A stretch of DNA of 64,000 nucleotides, taken from Microbacterium oxydans (lineage in GTDB: Bacteria; Actinomycetota; Actinomycetes; Actinomycetales; Microbacteriaceae). The stretch covers positions 1 through 64,000 of the forward strand of contig NZ_JYIV01000022.1 of the NCBI RefSeq assembly GCF_000956405.1. The letters run 5' to 3'. Below are positions 1 to 13,219 of this stretch, piece after piece. A program made the position numbers and the translations under genes. Under the pieces are notes generated by a model. The model saw only the letters and a program-made list of their open reading frames with translations, had not been told where the DNA came from and made no database searches. Position 1 is the stretch's first letter. Each line of letters begins with the position of its first letter.

Positions 1-61
<61 letters not shown>

Positions 62-154
62 AAAAAAGAAATGCATACGAACCGGGGAAAAACCGGAACG
101 CAGCGAGTTTGATGCTGACCAAAGAGACAAATTCATTGCTGACTTCATCCATTG

Positions 155-174
155 CCAGCCCCCGGAAGGGCTGG
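155..174 (-). other. hairpin in the 16S precursor leader
   Basis: CCAGCCC and GGGCTGG form a perfect 7-bp stem with a 6-nt loop about 95 nt upstream of the 16S gene. It is probably a folding or processing element of the rRNA precursor; that role is inferred from position. Confidence 0.5.
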
Positions 175-225
175 TCTTTGATCCAAAGGAATTCTCACCC
201 AGCCGAAGCTAGACGAGGATAATTT

Positions 226-261
226 GGCATTTGACAAGTGCACGCTGTTGAGTTCTCAAGG
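226..261 (-). promoter_or_regulatory. conserved rrn leader motif
   Basis: On the minus strand this reads TTGAGAACTCAACAGCGTGC and then an A/T-rich AAATGCC stretch. This is a pattern I recognise from actinobacterial pre-16S leaders, where it is thought to act in antitermination or processing. It lies between the promoter at 317-344 and the 16S gene, as expected. Confidence 0.6.
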
Positions 262-316
262 ATCGGATGCTCCCACGACCCAGCCATCACAGCCAGGCCC
301 GCAGGGCAACTTCTCT

Positions 317-344
317 ATCTTACCCACCTTGTCCCGCTTGTCAA
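317..344 (-). promoter_or_regulatory. rRNA operon promoter
   Basis: Minus strand: -35 TTGACA (339-344), 16-bp spacer, -10 TAAGAT (317-322). This near-consensus sigma-70-type promoter points toward the 16S gene about 250 bp away and is the strongest promoter-like sequence in this intergenic region. Confidence 0.7.
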
Positions 345-658
345 ATCGGCGCGCTGTGCGAATCAGAGATCCGCAGCGCAGCTGATGACAGCCGCAGAAG
401 AGGTGGAGTCCCTATCCTAGACGCAAGCGCCTGTTCTCTCAAGTGAGAGCGGATCGGGAGTGGTTCTCCGCTTGAGGGGGGTGAAGCTCTTGGCTCCTCC
501 GCTTCCCTGTGGGGCGAACAAGTAATAAGTTACGCGGGTCCCGGGGATCTGGCAAATCGGGCCATCCCTCCCGGGCGTGTCGCCTTGACTCCGCCAGCAG
601 TTTCCTCCGGGTCAGGCCCGGTTTCCACCGGGAAGTGCGCGCGGAGTACGATCACGCC
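345..658. other. intergenic region, no gene seen
   Basis: This stretch lies between the rrn promoter and the CoA transferase. Small ORFs that cross it have no recognisable features. A partly paired CTCAAG...CTTGAG inverted repeat occurs around 440-475. I see no convincing promoter for the downstream gene. Confidence 0.5.
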
Positions 659-2050
659 ATGCCTGAAGCAGCGGATCGTCGCCTCCCCGCACGCACATCC
701 GTCCCCTCCCCCGACCGACGCTCGCGTCGGGGGGAAGCGGCCCTTCAGATGCTTGCGCGCATGAGGCAGGAGCTCGGCCTCAGCAACGAAGACGACGCCG
801 CTCGACCGGTCCCCGTGGTCCCCCCACTCCCCTCACGCCTGGCCACCGCGGATCTCGCCTGGGCGAGTGTGGGTGCCGTCATGCTTGCCGCGGGCCGGTC
901 CCCTGCCTCACTCGATCCGGAACGCATCGCGGTCGCGTACCGCAGCGACAGGGTTCTGACGATCGACGGGCTCGCTCCCCCGGTCTGGTCCGAGTACTCG
1001 GGGTTCTGGCGGGCCGCGGATGGATGGGTGCGCACCCACGGGAACTACCCGCACCATGCAGCCGCCCTGCGTGCAGGGCTGGGCTTGGGGGAAGGCGCCG
1101 GTGGCGATCTCGTGCGGGACGCCCTCGCGGAGCGGGCTTCCCTCGACGCGGTCAGCGACATCACCGCTGCCGGCGGTCTCGCTGTCGTGGTCGCTGCGGA
1201 GGATCCTGCCGTCGATCACGTCGCACGGGCGCGGCCGCTGCTGGAGATCAGCCGACCGGGCAGTGCATCCGGCGCGATCGGCCACCACATCGGACAGCTG
1301 TCTGCGCGCTCGGAGCCGCTGCCTCTCCGGGGAATGCGCGTCCTCGACCTCACAAGAGTCATCGCCGGCCCGGTGTGCACGAGGACGCTGGCGCTGCTCG
1401 GTGCCGATGTGCTGCGCATCGATCCGCCCAGGCTGCCCGAACCGCAGTGGCAGCACCTCGACACCGGCCACGGCAAACGGTCGGCTGTGTGGGACGCGCG
1501 GAGTTCTGAGCTGCATGATCTGCTCGCGCGCGCCGATGCCGTCGTGCTCGGCTACCGTCCCGCGGCGCTCGACCGGCTGGGGTTGAATCCCGACCTGCTC
1601 ATGCACCGGCACCCTGGCCTGGTGGTCGCGCAACTGAGCGCCTGGGGAACGGAGCACCCGGAGCGCGCCGGTTTCGACAGTCTCGTGCAGGCGGAGTCAG
1701 GCATCTCGCTCATCGAATCGGTGGACGGCGACCGCCCCGGCGCTCTTCCCGCGCAAGCACTCGACCACAGCGCGGGGTACCTGCTCGCGGCCGCCGTGAC
1801 CACTCGGCTTCGGCACCACCCACGGGATGAGCGTTCGTGCGTCATCCGCACATCGCTCCGTCGCGTCGCGGCGGAACTCCTCGGGATGCCGCGCCGCGCG
1901 GTCGCGGAAGACGACGGCGAGTTCGATGTGCGGCGGCATACGGCGCGGTTCGACGTCGATGGAAGCACCGTCGTGACCGCGCGACCGGCCCTCGCGGGAC
2001 TCGAGTTCGCGGCCCCGCACGCCTGGGGGTCCGATCAGCCCGTGTGGTGA
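659..2050 (+). CDS. CaiB/BaiF family (class III) CoA transferase
   Basis: 463 residues. The C-terminal half begins with PLRGMRVLDLTRVIAGP, the classic class III CoA-transferase opening (substrate-CoA/acid CoA exchange). It continues through GADVLRIDPP and a family-typical FDSLVQAESGI segment. The Asp in QALDHSAGY sits where the family's acyl-accepting Asp is expected. The first 200 residues are a poorly conserved half that resembles a degenerate partner domain. The ATG at 659 was chosen because upstream GTG starts give only low-complexity Arg/Ser sequence. The 3' end overlaps the convergent DUF4184 gene by 16 nt. Substrate unknown. Confidence 0.8.
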   Translation: MPEAADRRLPARTSVPSPDRRSRRGEAALQMLARMRQELGLSNEDDAARPVPVVPPLPSRLATADLAWASVGAVMLAAGRSPASLDPERIAVAYRSDRVLTIDGLAPPVWSEYSGFWRAADGWVRTHGNYPHHAAALRAGLGLGEGAGGDLVRDALAERASLDAVSDITAAGGLAVVVAAEDPAVDHVARARPLLEISRPGSASGAIGHHIGQLSARSEPLPLRGMRVLDLTRVIAGPVCTRTLALLGADVLRIDPPRLPEPQWQHLDTGHGKRSAVWDARSSELHDLLARADAVVLGYRPAALDRLGLNPDLLMHRHPGLVVAQLSAWGTEHPERAGFDSLVQAESGISLIESVDGDRPGALPAQALDHSAGYLLAAAVTTRLRHHPRDERSCVIRTSLRRVAAELLGMPRRAVAEDDGEFDVRRHTARFDVDGSTVVTARPALAGLEFAAPHAWGSDQPVW

Positions 2051-2829
2051 CGGCGTCCTCGCACCGAGAGCGCGACGCAGAGCCCGAAGGTGAGCACACC
2101 CCAGAGCGCACACGCCGGAGGGAGCACCCGGTACGCGAGATGCTGAACGGTGAACTCCGCATCGAGCGGGCCGAGGACGACGAGCCCTCCGACCCACGCC
2201 GCGACGAGGATCAGGGGAAGCGAGATCCACCACGCCACGCGCACCCAGCTCGGCGACGACTGCGTCACGGTCGGACGCGGGGTCTGCCGGCGCAGCCAGA
2301 GCAGTGCCCAGATGCCGATGATCAGGAGACCGATCGCACTCGACCCGTGCTGGAGCCACTTGAAGCCGGGGAGCGGTCCCCACGTCTCACCGAGACCGGG
2401 GAACAGGTGCACGCCCCACCGGCCCTCGTGCGTGAAGAGGTCCCACACGATGTGCGAGAGCACACCGATCACGAACGATGCGGCGAGCAGGAACGGATAC
2501 GCGCGCGCCCGCCCCACGCCGACGGCGGCTCCTGCCACTGCGAGACCCCTGTCGTTCCACTCGTCGGGCAGCCGCCGGGCCAGCCGGAGCGGGACGAGCT
2601 CGGGAACAGCCGGACGGAGCACGACCCGCCAGATCAGGAACAGCCCGAACGCGAGAAGCCCTGTCCACAGGACGTTGCCGAACGTGTGCGTGAACGAGTA
2701 GTTCAGTCCGACGCCACGCACGAACAACGGCAGGTCCGGCGTCATCGCACCGATCGCGATCGCCGCCGGCACGAGCGGCGTGCGGATGAACGGCAGCGCG
2801 ACGAGCGCGTGACTGGGCGTGAACGGCAT
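2035..2829 (-). CDS. DUF4184 family membrane protein
   Basis: 264 residues. It starts MPFTPSHALVALPF, the diagnostic N-terminus of DUF4184 proteins, with a histidine and Asp (GAMTPDLPLF) in the first 40 residues. About six hydrophobic segments follow, one holding a conserved HIVWDLFTHEGRWG block. The family resembles membrane metal-dependent hydrolases, but its function is unknown. It lies 11 bp downstream of tyrS on the same strand, so it is probably cotranscribed. Its stop lies inside the end of the convergent CoA transferase. Confidence 0.8.
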   Translation of the reverse strand: MPFTPSHALVALPFIRTPLVPAAIAIGAMTPDLPLFVRGVGLNYSFTHTFGNVLWTGLLAFGLFLIWRVVLRPAVPELVPLRLARRLPDEWNDRGLAVAGAAVGVGRARAYPFLLAASFVIGVLSHIVWDLFTHEGRWGVHLFPGLGETWGPLPGFKWLQHGSSAIGLLIIGIWALLWLRRQTPRPTVTQSSPSWVRVAWWISLPLILVAAWVGGLVVLGPLDAEFTVQHLAYRVLPPACALWGVLTFGLCVALSVRGRRHHTG

Positions 2830-2840
2830 CGAGCTCCGAC

Positions 2841-4142
2841 TCAGCCGACGAAGACGCCGGCGAGAGTCTTCTTACCGCGGCGGAGCACGGAGACCCCGCC
2901 GGGAAGCGTGCCCTGGATCGTCGCCGTCTCGTCGTCGACGCGTTCGCCGTCGAGCGTGACGCCACCCTGCGTGATCGCGCGCCTCGCCTCGGACAGGCTC
3001 GACACGAGTCCCGTCGACACCAGGGCCTCGACCACCGGTGCACCTGCGGCGACGGTCGCATTCGGCAGCTCTTCCAGAGCGGTGCGGAGCGTCTCGGCGT
3101 CGAGGGCGTTCAGGTCACCTTGGCCGAAGAGAGCCTCGGATGCCGCGATCACCGCCGCGGTCGCCTCGACTCCGTGCACGGTCGCCACCACTTCGAGTGC
3201 CAGCCTCTTCTGGGCGGCCCGGCGGAACGGCTCCGACGCCACGAGCTCCGCGTACTCCTCGATCTCGGACCTGCTCAGGAACGTGAACACCTTCAGGCGG
3301 TCGATCACGTCGCTGTCCGCGGTGCTCAACCAGAACTGGTACATCCGGTAGGGGCTGCACATGTCGGCATCGAGCCAGATCGCGTTGCCCTCGCTCTTGC
3401 CGAACTTGGTGCCGTCGCTGTTCGTGATGAGGGGTGTGCCGATGGCGTGCACCGATGCGCCCTCGGCACGACGGATGAGCTCGGTGCCGCTGGTGAGGTT
3501 GCCCCACTGATCCGAGCCGCCGGTCTGCAGCACGCAGTCGTACTGCCGGTACAGCTCGAGGAAGTCCAGCCCCTGCAGGATCTGGTAGCTGAACTCGGTG
3601 TAGCTGATGCCCTCGTCGGAGTTGAGCCGCGCGGCGACCGCGTCCTTCTTGAGCATCGTGCCCACACGGAAGTACTTGCCGATCTCGCGCAGGAAGTCGA
3701 TCGCGCTCAGCGGCGCGGTCCAGTCGAGGTTGTTCACGATGCGAGCGGCGTTCTCACCCTCGAAGCTGAGGTAGCGCTCCACCTGCGAACGCAGGCGCCC
3801 GACCCACTCCTCGACCGTCTCCCGGGTGTTCAGCGTGCGCTCGGCCGTGGGGCGCGGGTCGCCCACGAGTCCGGTCGAGCCGCCGACGAGGCCGAGCGGC
3901 TTATGGCCGGCGAGTTGGATGCGACGCAGGGTGAGCAGTTGCACGAGATTTCCGAGGTGCAGACTCGGCGCTGTCGGATCGAACCCGCAGTAGTACGTGA
4001 TGGGGTCTCCCGCGAGCAGGGCGCGCAGCGCCTCCTGGTCGGTGGACACGTGGACCAGGCCACGCCACACGAGTTCGTCCCACACGTTCTCGAACGTGGG
4101 GTCGATCGCCTGGGGTGCGGTCGTCAGAGCGGGAGTTGACAC
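2841..4142 (-). CDS. tyrS: tyrosyl-tRNA synthetase
   Basis: 433 residues, full length for the bacterial TyrRS. It charges tRNA-Tyr with tyrosine in the cytoplasm. The HIGH-equivalent is HLGN (PTAPSLHLGNL) near residue 60 and the KMSKS loop is KFGKS near residue 245. YCGFDPTAPS and the GGSDQWGN substrate-binding motif are present. The C-terminus ends in an S4 RNA-binding domain (ITQGGVTLDGERV...). The start is GTG, in agreement with family N-termini. It follows the membrane-protein gene by 28 bp in a leftward run. Confidence 0.97.
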   Translation of the reverse strand: MSTPALTTAPQAIDPTFENVWDELVWRGLVHVSTDQEALRALLAGDPITYYCGFDPTAPSLHLGNLVQLLTLRRIQLAGHKPLGLVGGSTGLVGDPRPTAERTLNTRETVEEWVGRLRSQVERYLSFEGENAARIVNNLDWTAPLSAIDFLREIGKYFRVGTMLKKDAVAARLNSDEGISYTEFSYQILQGLDFLELYRQYDCVLQTGGSDQWGNLTSGTELIRRAEGASVHAIGTPLITNSDGTKFGKSEGNAIWLDADMCSPYRMYQFWLSTADSDVIDRLKVFTFLSRSEIEEYAELVASEPFRRAAQKRLALEVVATVHGVEATAAVIAASEALFGQGDLNALDAETLRTALEELPNATVAAGAPVVEALVSTGLVSSLSEARRAITQGGVTLDGERVDDETATIQGTLPGGVSVLRRGKKTLAGVFVG

Positions 4143-4170
4143 GCGCTCCAGGCTATCAGCGCGGTGCAGC

Positions 4171-4956
4171 TCAACTGTGCGCGGCCCACCACACCAGGAA
4201 CGCGGCGCTCAGTGCGATCACCCAGCTCACCAGGCTTCCGACGAGGAAGTACTCGGCGCGGGCGCCGGTCTCGCCGTCGCGGGAGATCTCGGGGAATCGG
4301 ACGATGCCCTTCGCGGCGAGCATCGCGGCCAGGATCGGGTACGCCGCGGCGAGGGTGAGGATCAGCACGAGGATGCGCTCGAGCGGTCCGATCAGCCGAC
4401 CGCCTTTGAAGCCGCTGCGCGGATCGCGGGGTGTCGACGCCGTATCGGTGGCTCCGTCCTCCACGGCGTCCGGTGCGACTGGGGCCTCTTCCGCCACTGT
4501 CGGCACGGCCGGGTCGCGCGGAATCCACGTGTGCTCGCCGTCGAGTGCCGCGCGCACCACGAGGTTCGACGACTCGAGGAGGAAGACCCCGGCGCCCAGC
4601 GCGAGCATGGCGAGGTCGAACGGAACCTCCCCGAACGGCGACCGGAGGTGCCACGTCGCTCCGATGAGACCGGATTCAGAACGGGCACCGAGCCAGACGA
4701 CCGCACCGACGCTCAGTGCGGCGAGCAGGACGGCGGGCCAGAACCCCAGGGGCGCCGGGCGCTCCGTCGGCATGCACCACACCCAGAGCGCACCGACGAC
4801 GAGGGCGAGCACCATGGGGAGCAGCGCATCGCTGATGCTGCCGAGCAGGAGCAGCACGATGGCGACCACGAGGTAGCCGATCCAACGGCGGGGTGCGAAC
4901 TGACGCACCAGATCGGCGGCGCCGACAGCCAGGAGGAGGAACCCCGCGACGATCAT
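4171..4956 (-). CDS. polytopic membrane protein paired with SatD
   Basis: 261 residues, unrecognised beyond being an integral membrane protein. I see about seven hydrophobic helices (for example MIVAGFLLLAVGAADLV at the N-terminus) and a charged cytoplasmic-looking insert near residues 150-190 rich in Asp, Ala, Thr and Pro. Its ATG overlaps the satD stop by 4 nt (ATGA), so the two genes are translationally coupled. Membrane proteins (often DUF3307) frequently neighbour SatD, but I do not see a clear DUF3307 signature here. Confidence 0.75.
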   Translation of the reverse strand: MIVAGFLLLAVGAADLVRQFAPRRWIGYLVVAIVLLLLGSISDALLPMVLALVVGALWVWCMPTERPAPLGFWPAVLLAALSVGAVVWLGARSESGLIGATWHLRSPFGEVPFDLAMLALGAGVFLLESSNLVVRAALDGEHTWIPRDPAVPTVAEEAPVAPDAVEDGATDTASTPRDPRSGFKGGRLIGPLERILVLILTLAAAYPILAAMLAAKGIVRFPEISRDGETGARAEYFLVGSLVSWVIALSAAFLVWWAAHS

Positions 4957-5597
4957 GCGCGCGACCCTCGAAGTGCGGCGACGCCTTCGATGAGCGCGGC
5001 CGTTCCCGCATTGCGCAGCGACTTGGAGACGCTGGGCTGGGTGATGCCCTCCTCCGCCGCGAGCTCCTGCTGGGATCGACCGAGCAGACGACCGTAGGCG
5101 AGCCGTCGCTCACGCTCGCTCATCGCCCCCACCAGCTCATCGCGGACGAGGAGGTAGGCGTTCGACGCGGCGATCGTGCTCTCCATGACCTCATCCTGCC
5201 CGGAGGATCCGACAATCCAGGACCGCGTGCGCGGCACGGCGCGACTCTCTCGCGCGTGCACGGTCTCGATCGCTGCTCGAGCCGCGTACCAACCCGGTCC
5301 GTCGGCGAGTTCACCGTGCACGGACTCGACCGGGCGCACCTCCCCCACCCCGATGCCGAAGCGGAAGGCGACTCCGTCCGGCAGCCGCAGCTGGATCATC
5401 AGGAGCGACACCATCGCGTCGCCCAGATCGAGGTAGACCCCCTGCTGCTCGTCGCCGACCGTGGGCGTGAGCGGCTGCGCCGCCAACGGAAGGTCTGCTT
5501 CGACCTTGGCTATCGTGTCGTCGAGCACGCGTTGCGCGGCCGTGCGGTCGTCGAGACGACGAGAGCCCACGATGTCGGCGAGTACCGCGATGACCAT
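4953..5597 (-). CDS. SatD family protein with C-terminal HTH
   Basis: 214 residues. The N-terminus (VIAVLADIVGSRRLDDR) and the block around TVGDEQQGVYLDLGDA match the SatD family, whose first member came from a streptococcal stress-associated locus; its biochemistry is unknown. Residues about 155-205 form a helix-turn-helix (GRSQQELAAEEGITQPSVSKSLRN), suggesting DNA binding and perhaps autoregulation through the dyads just upstream (5601-5646). It is first gene of the leftward run satD, membrane protein, tyrS, DUF4184. Confidence 0.85.
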   Translation of the reverse strand: MVIAVLADIVGSRRLDDRTAAQRVLDDTIAKVEADLPLAAQPLTPTVGDEQQGVYLDLGDAMVSLLMIQLRLPDGVAFRFGIGVGEVRPVESVHGELADGPGWYAARAAIETVHARESRAVPRTRSWIVGSSGQDEVMESTIAASNAYLLVRDELVGAMSERERRLAYGRLLGRSQQELAAEEGITQPSVSKSLRNAGTAALIEGVAALRGSRA

Positions 5598-5600
5598 GGC

Positions 5601-5646
5601 ATAACCATATCACGAATAATCCTAGACTTATGCGTCTATTGGTTAT
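5601..5646. promoter_or_regulatory. nested inverted repeats between satD and the DUF1349 gene
   Basis: Two nested dyads fill the A/T-rich divergent intergenic region. The outer pair is ATAACCA (5601-5607) and TGGTTAT (5640-5646). The inner pair is TAGAC (5623-5627) and GTCTA (5634-5638), with a 6-nt centre. The region should hold both divergent promoters. The SatD HTH is the obvious candidate regulator; that is inference. Confidence 0.45.
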
Positions 5647-5657
5647 ATCTTGGGGAC

Positions 5658-6254
5658 ATGCCTGAATCGCACATGATCCCCTGGTCCGACGGAGCCTGGA
5701 CCAACGCCCCGGCCTCCCCCGCCGCGCTGCCCGACGGAACGGCCCCGCTCGATGTCACCGCCGTGGAGAGCAGCGACGCCTGGCGGCACACCGCCTACGG
5801 CTTCGTGCACGACACCGAGCACGCTCTGCTCGCCCCGCTCGGGGTCGGCGAGGCGATGGAGGTCTCTTTCCGCGCGCCGTGGGACGGCCAGTTCGACCAG
5901 GCAGGTGTCTTCGTGCGCATCGACGACGAGCACTGGGTGAAGACGGGCCTCGAGTACGCCGACGGCCATCTGGGACTCGGGGCCGTGGTCACCGCCGGTG
6001 GCTCCGACTGGTCGGTCGGCCACGTCGACGAGTGGCTCGAGAGCGAGATCACCGTGCGCGTCAGCCGCTGGGCGGATTCCCTGATCGTTCGCGCCCGCGC
6101 CGACGACGGCCCCTGGCGACTCGTCAGGGTCGCGCCATTCGACGGACAGGCAGCCGCGGCAGCCGGTCCGTTCCTCGCGGCTCCGACACGCGCCGGCCTC
6201 ACCGTGCGCTTCACGCGCTGGGAGCGGTCGGAGGCCGACGCCGACCTGCACTGA
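5658..6254 (+). CDS. DUF1349 domain protein
   Basis: 198 residues, one domain. The WTNAPASPAAL start, the hydrophobic/aromatic pattern and the FDQAGVFVRIDDEHWVKTGLEYADG block are characteristic of DUF1349, a concanavalin-like beta-sandwich fold often found in carbohydrate-linked proteins. There is no signal peptide, so it is cytoplasmic. The ATG at 5658 was chosen because it fits the family N-terminus. It is divergent from satD, with the dyad region between them. Ligand unknown. Confidence 0.8.
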   Translation: MPESHMIPWSDGAWTNAPASPAALPDGTAPLDVTAVESSDAWRHTAYGFVHDTEHALLAPLGVGEAMEVSFRAPWDGQFDQAGVFVRIDDEHWVKTGLEYADGHLGLGAVVTAGGSDWSVGHVDEWLESEITVRVSRWADSLIVRARADDGPWRLVRVAPFDGQAAAAAGPFLAAPTRAGLTVRFTRWERSEADADLH

Positions 6255-6301
6255 GCAGGCCGCGACGACGGCCGCCTGCGCCTCCGGTCAGATACCTCAG
6301 G

Positions 6302-9859
<3,558 letters not shown>

Positions 9860-9863
<4 letters not shown>

Positions 9864-10777
9864 GCCGTCACCTCGTTCTTTCCCAGGACCACTTCGGTCC
9901 CGATTCCCTTGCTGGTGAAGAGTTCGACGAGCACCGAGTGCGGCACCCGTCCATCGATGATCGCCGCCGCGTCGACGCCGCCCTCGACCGCGTCGAGACA
10001 GGCCCGCATCTTCGGGATCATCCCCGACTCGAGCGTCGGAAGCATCTGGATGAGCGCATCCGACGTCAGATGCGACACCAGTGAATCGCGGTTGGGCCAG
10101 TCGGCGTAGAGGCCCGGCACGTCGGTCAGGATGACGAGCTTGCGCGCGTGCAACGAGACCGCGAGGGCCGCCGCCGCCGCATCCGCATTGACGTTGAGCG
10201 ACTGACCGGGGTGATCCAGATCGGGGGCGATGCTCGACACGACGGGGATGCGCCCGGCGGCGAGGTGGTCGAGCACAGGCGTCGGATCGACTTCGACGAC
10301 ATCGCCCACCCGACCGAGGTCGACCTCTTCGCCGTCGATCACGACACCACGACGGCGCCCGCCGAAGAGCCCGGCATCCTCACCGCTGAGACCCGTGGCG
10401 ATCGGACCGTGCGAGTTGATCTTCGACACGAGCTGCGGGTTGACCTGCCCGGTGAGCACCATGCGCACGACGCTGATCGCCTCGGTGTTGGTGACTCGGT
10501 AGCCGCCCTTGAACTCGCTCGGGATCTCCAGACGCTGCAGCATGTTCGAGATCTGCGGGCCCCCGCCGTGCACCACGACCGGAAGCACTCCGACATAGCG
10601 GAGGTAGGCGATGTCCTGAGCGAAGGCGTCCTGCAGCTCCTCCGACACCATGGCGTTGCCGCCGTACTTGATGACGACGATCTGGTCGCGGAACTTCTTC
10701 AGCCACGGCAGCGACTCGATGAGCGTCGTGGCCTTCTGCGCGGCGACGTCCGGCGTGGTGTCCTGGATGTCGGTCAT
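9860..10777 (-). CDS. argB: acetylglutamate kinase
   Basis: 305 residues, amino-acid kinase fold. It phosphorylates N-acetylglutamate. The N-terminal phosphate motif is [10 protein letters not shown], followed by [10 protein letters not shown] and the nucleotide-binding [12 protein letters not shown]. The N-terminal helix ([15 protein letters not shown]) is of the kind found in arginine-inhibited hexameric NAGKs, so feedback inhibition by arginine is likely (inference). It overlaps argJ upstream by 4 nt. Confidence 0.97.
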
Positions 10778-11931
10778 GAGGCGTAGGCGCTGTTCTCGTG
10801 CACGTAGTCGTGGGTCAGGTCGTTCGTGAGCACCGTGGCCGTCGACTCCCCGACCTTGAGGTCGATCACGAGGTGCGTGGCGCGCGGGGTGAGGTCGACC
10901 TCTTCGCGTGGGCGGTCCGGACCACCCTGGCTGCAGACCCGCACGCCGTTCATCCAGACGTCGACGTCGTAGGGGTCGAACTGCGCACTCGTCGTGCCGA
11001 TCGCCGCGAGCACTCGTCCCCAGTTCGGATCGTTGCCGAAGATCGCCGCCTTGAAGAGGTTGTTGCGCGCGACCGAACGGCCCACTTCGACGGCTTCCTG
11101 CTCCGACACCGCGTGCTGCACCTCGATCGTGATGTCATGGCTCGCGCCTTCGGCATCGCCCTGCAGCTTGACCGCGAGCTCCTGGGAGAGCTCGATGAGC
11201 GCGGCGGTGAAGTCATCGAGCTCCGGCACGACCTCGGACGCGCCGTTGGCGAGGAGCGTCACCTGGTCGTTCGTCGACATGCAGCCGTCGGAGTCGAGAC
11301 GGTCGAACGTCTGCCCTGTCGCACGGCGCAGCGCCTCATCGGCCTGCATCGGCTCGAGGACGGCGTCGGTCGTGATCACCACGAGCATCGTGGCGAGTCC
11401 CGGCGCGAGCATTCCCGCGCCCTTCGCCATGCCGCCGATCGTCCAGCCATCACGGCTGATCACGGCGGTCTTCGCAACGGTATCGGTGGTCATGATCGCC
11501 TGTGCCGCGCTCTCTCCGCCATCGGCGCTGAGCTCGGCGATCGCCTGCTCGGTGCCGGCGAGCACGCGCGAGCGGAACGTCTCGTCGCCGGTGCCGATGA
11601 GGCCGGTGGAGCAGATCAGCACATCTCCGGCGCTGACGCCGAGCAGCTCGGCCGCCTTCTCCGCCGTCTGGTGGGTGGTCTGGAACCCGAACGCGCCGGT
11701 GAAGCAGTTCGCACCGCCGGAGTTGAGCACCACGGCCTCGACGACCCGGTCGGCCACTGCCTGCTGCGACCAGATGATCGGGTTCGCCTTGGCGCGGTTG
11801 CTCGTGAAGACTGCGGCACCCACCTTGCGAGGTCCGCGGTTGACGACGACGGCGACATCGGGCTTGCCGGTCGACTTGAGCCCGGCGGCGACACCGGCCG
11901 CTTCGAATCCTGCGGGGGCGGTGACGCTCAC
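10774..11931 (-). CDS. argJ: bifunctional glutamate N-acetyltransferase / amino-acid acetyltransferase
   Basis: 385 residues. ArgJ recycles the acetyl group from N-acetylornithine to glutamate, closing the cyclic arginine pathway. The autocleavage site is intact: [12 protein letters not shown], where the chain is cut before the Thr of ATML to give alpha and beta subunits. The start is GTG, overlapping the argC stop (GTGA). With argJ present, argE and argA are not required, although many organisms also carry a separate synthase. Confidence 0.96.
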   Translation of the reverse strand: MSVTAPAGFEAAGVAAGLKSTGKPDVAVVVNRGPRKVGAAVFTSNRAKANPIIWSQQAVADRVVEAVVLNSGGANCFTGAFGFQTTHQTAEKAAELLGVSAGDVLICSTGLIGTGDETFRSRVLAGTEQAIAELSADGGESAAQAIMTTDTVAKTAVISRDGWTIGGMAKGAGMLAPGLATMLVVITTDAVLEPMQADEALRRATGQTFDRLDSDGCMSTNDQVTLLANGASEVVPELDDFTAALIELSQELAVKLQGDAEGASHDITIEVQHAVSEQEAVEVGRSVARNNLFKAAIFGNDPNWGRVLAAIGTTSAQFDPYDVDVWMNGVRVCSQGGPDRPREEVDLTPRATHLVIDLKVGESTATVLTNDLTHDYVHENSAYAS

Positions 11932-12980
11932 GGCGCTACTCCGTTCACTGAGAGGGCGCGGGCTTCGGGGAGACCCAGCGCGATGTTCATGGATTGGACG
12001 GCAGCGCCGGCGGTGCCCTTGACGAGGTTGTCGACCGCGGTGACGACCGTGACCCGGTTCGCGGCCCGGTCGATCGCGAGGCCGATCAGCGCGGTGTTGG
12101 CTCCGAGCACGTCGGCCGTGCGGGGGAAGCGTCCCTCCGGCAGCAGCTGCACGAAGGTCTCGTCGCCATAGGCGCTCTGCCAGGCATCACGGATCTGCGC
12201 ATCCGTCGCACCGTCGACGATGGGTGCGGTCGACGTGGCGAGGATCCCGCGCGACATGGGCACCAGCACCGGTGTGAACGAGATCCGGATGCCGTCGGGC
12301 TCCGTCCCGGACGCCGCGGCGAGCGCCTGACGGATCTCGGGGATGTGTCTGTGGGTGCCGCCGACCGCATAGGGGTTGGCGGTGCCGAGGATCTCGCTGC
12401 CGAGCAGGTTCGTCTTGAGGCTCTTCCCCGCGCCGGAAGGCCCCACGGCGAGCACGGAGACGATGTCGGACGGGTCGATCACCCCGGCGGCCACGCCGGG
12501 GGCGAGGCTGAGACTCACGGTGGAGGCGTTGCATCCCGGCGCCGCGATGCGCGTGGCTCCGCGGAGGTGCTCGCGCTGCTTGACCCCGTCGACGAGCAGC
12601 TCTGGCACGCCGTAGGTCCACGGTTCATGGAAGTCGCCGCCGTAGAACGCATCCCACGCCGAGGCGGACGTGAGCCGGTGGTCCGCGCCGGCATCGATCA
12701 CGAGCGGGACATCACCCAGCGCATCGGTGTACTGCCCCGACTGCCCGTGCGGCAAGGCGAGGAACACGATGTCGTGGCCGGCGAGGATCTCCGGGGTCGT
12801 GTCCTGCAGCGTGAGGTGCGCGAGCGAGCGCAGGTGCGGCTGGTGGTCGACGAGAGGCTGCCCGGCGTTCGAATGCGCCGTGACGGTGCGGATCTCCATG
12901 TCGGGATGGGCGGCCAGGAGGCGCAGAATCTCGCCGCCTGCGTAGCCGGATGCGCCGGAGACGGCGACGGAATACGTCAT
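11928..12980 (-). CDS. argC: N-acetyl-gamma-glutamyl-phosphate reductase
   Basis: 350 residues. It reduces N-acetylglutamyl phosphate to the semialdehyde with NADPH. The N-terminal Rossmann motif is [16 protein letters not shown]; the catalytic Cys is in AAPGCNAST near residue 155, and [11 protein letters not shown] follows. It is first gene of the leftward argCJBDFH operon. An AAGG Shine-Dalgarno-like sequence precedes the ATG. No ArgR-box-like palindrome was clear, and argR itself is not in the window. Confidence 0.97.
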   Translation of the reverse strand: MTYSVAVSGASGYAGGEILRLLAAHPDMEIRTVTAHSNAGQPLVDHQPHLRSLAHLTLQDTTPEILAGHDIVFLALPHGQSGQYTDALGDVPLVIDAGADHRLTSASAWDAFYGGDFHEPWTYGVPELLVDGVKQREHLRGATRIAAPGCNASTVSLSLAPGVAAGVIDPSDIVSVLAVGPSGAGKSLKTNLLGSEILGTANPYAVGGTHRHIPEIRQALAAASGTEPDGIRISFTPVLVPMSRGILATSTAPIVDGATDAQIRDAWQSAYGDETFVQLLPEGRFPRTADVLGANTALIGLAIDRAANRVTVVTAVDNLVKGTAGAAVQSMNIALGLPEARALSVNGVAP

Positions 12981-13219
12981 GCTTCTACCTTAACGGTCAG
13001 GCCCTCGAGGAAATCGGGACCGTGGACGGGGCCGGAGGCGGCGACACCGGCACTCGACCGCCGTGCGCGCACGGGCAGAAGGGCGGGGTCGCCTACAGTC
13101 GGCGGCCGCGGCGTCGGCGCACAGCGATGACGCTCGGAGCGAGCGTCGGAGAAGCGGTGGCGGCCGAAGGCATGTCGCGACAGTAGCGCGGCCTCGGCGG
13201 CCACCGCAAATCCGGATCG
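12981..13219. other. arg operon upstream region
   Basis: 239 bp between the argC start and the end of the thiamine operon. It should contain the arg promoter. I see no convincing -10/-35 pair, no tRNA and no supported ORF; several short Arg/Pro-rich frames cross it and look like GC-rich noise. Confidence 0.4.

Noticed and set aside
2387..3061. Long Arg/Ala/Pro-rich frames antisense to or shifted from tyrS and many other genes
   Set aside because: They have no recognisable domains and overlap well-supported genes. They are expected by-products of high GC.
12981..13219. Small frames between argC and the thiamine fusion
   Set aside because: They are low-complexity Arg/Pro sequences without a ribosome-binding site or known motif.
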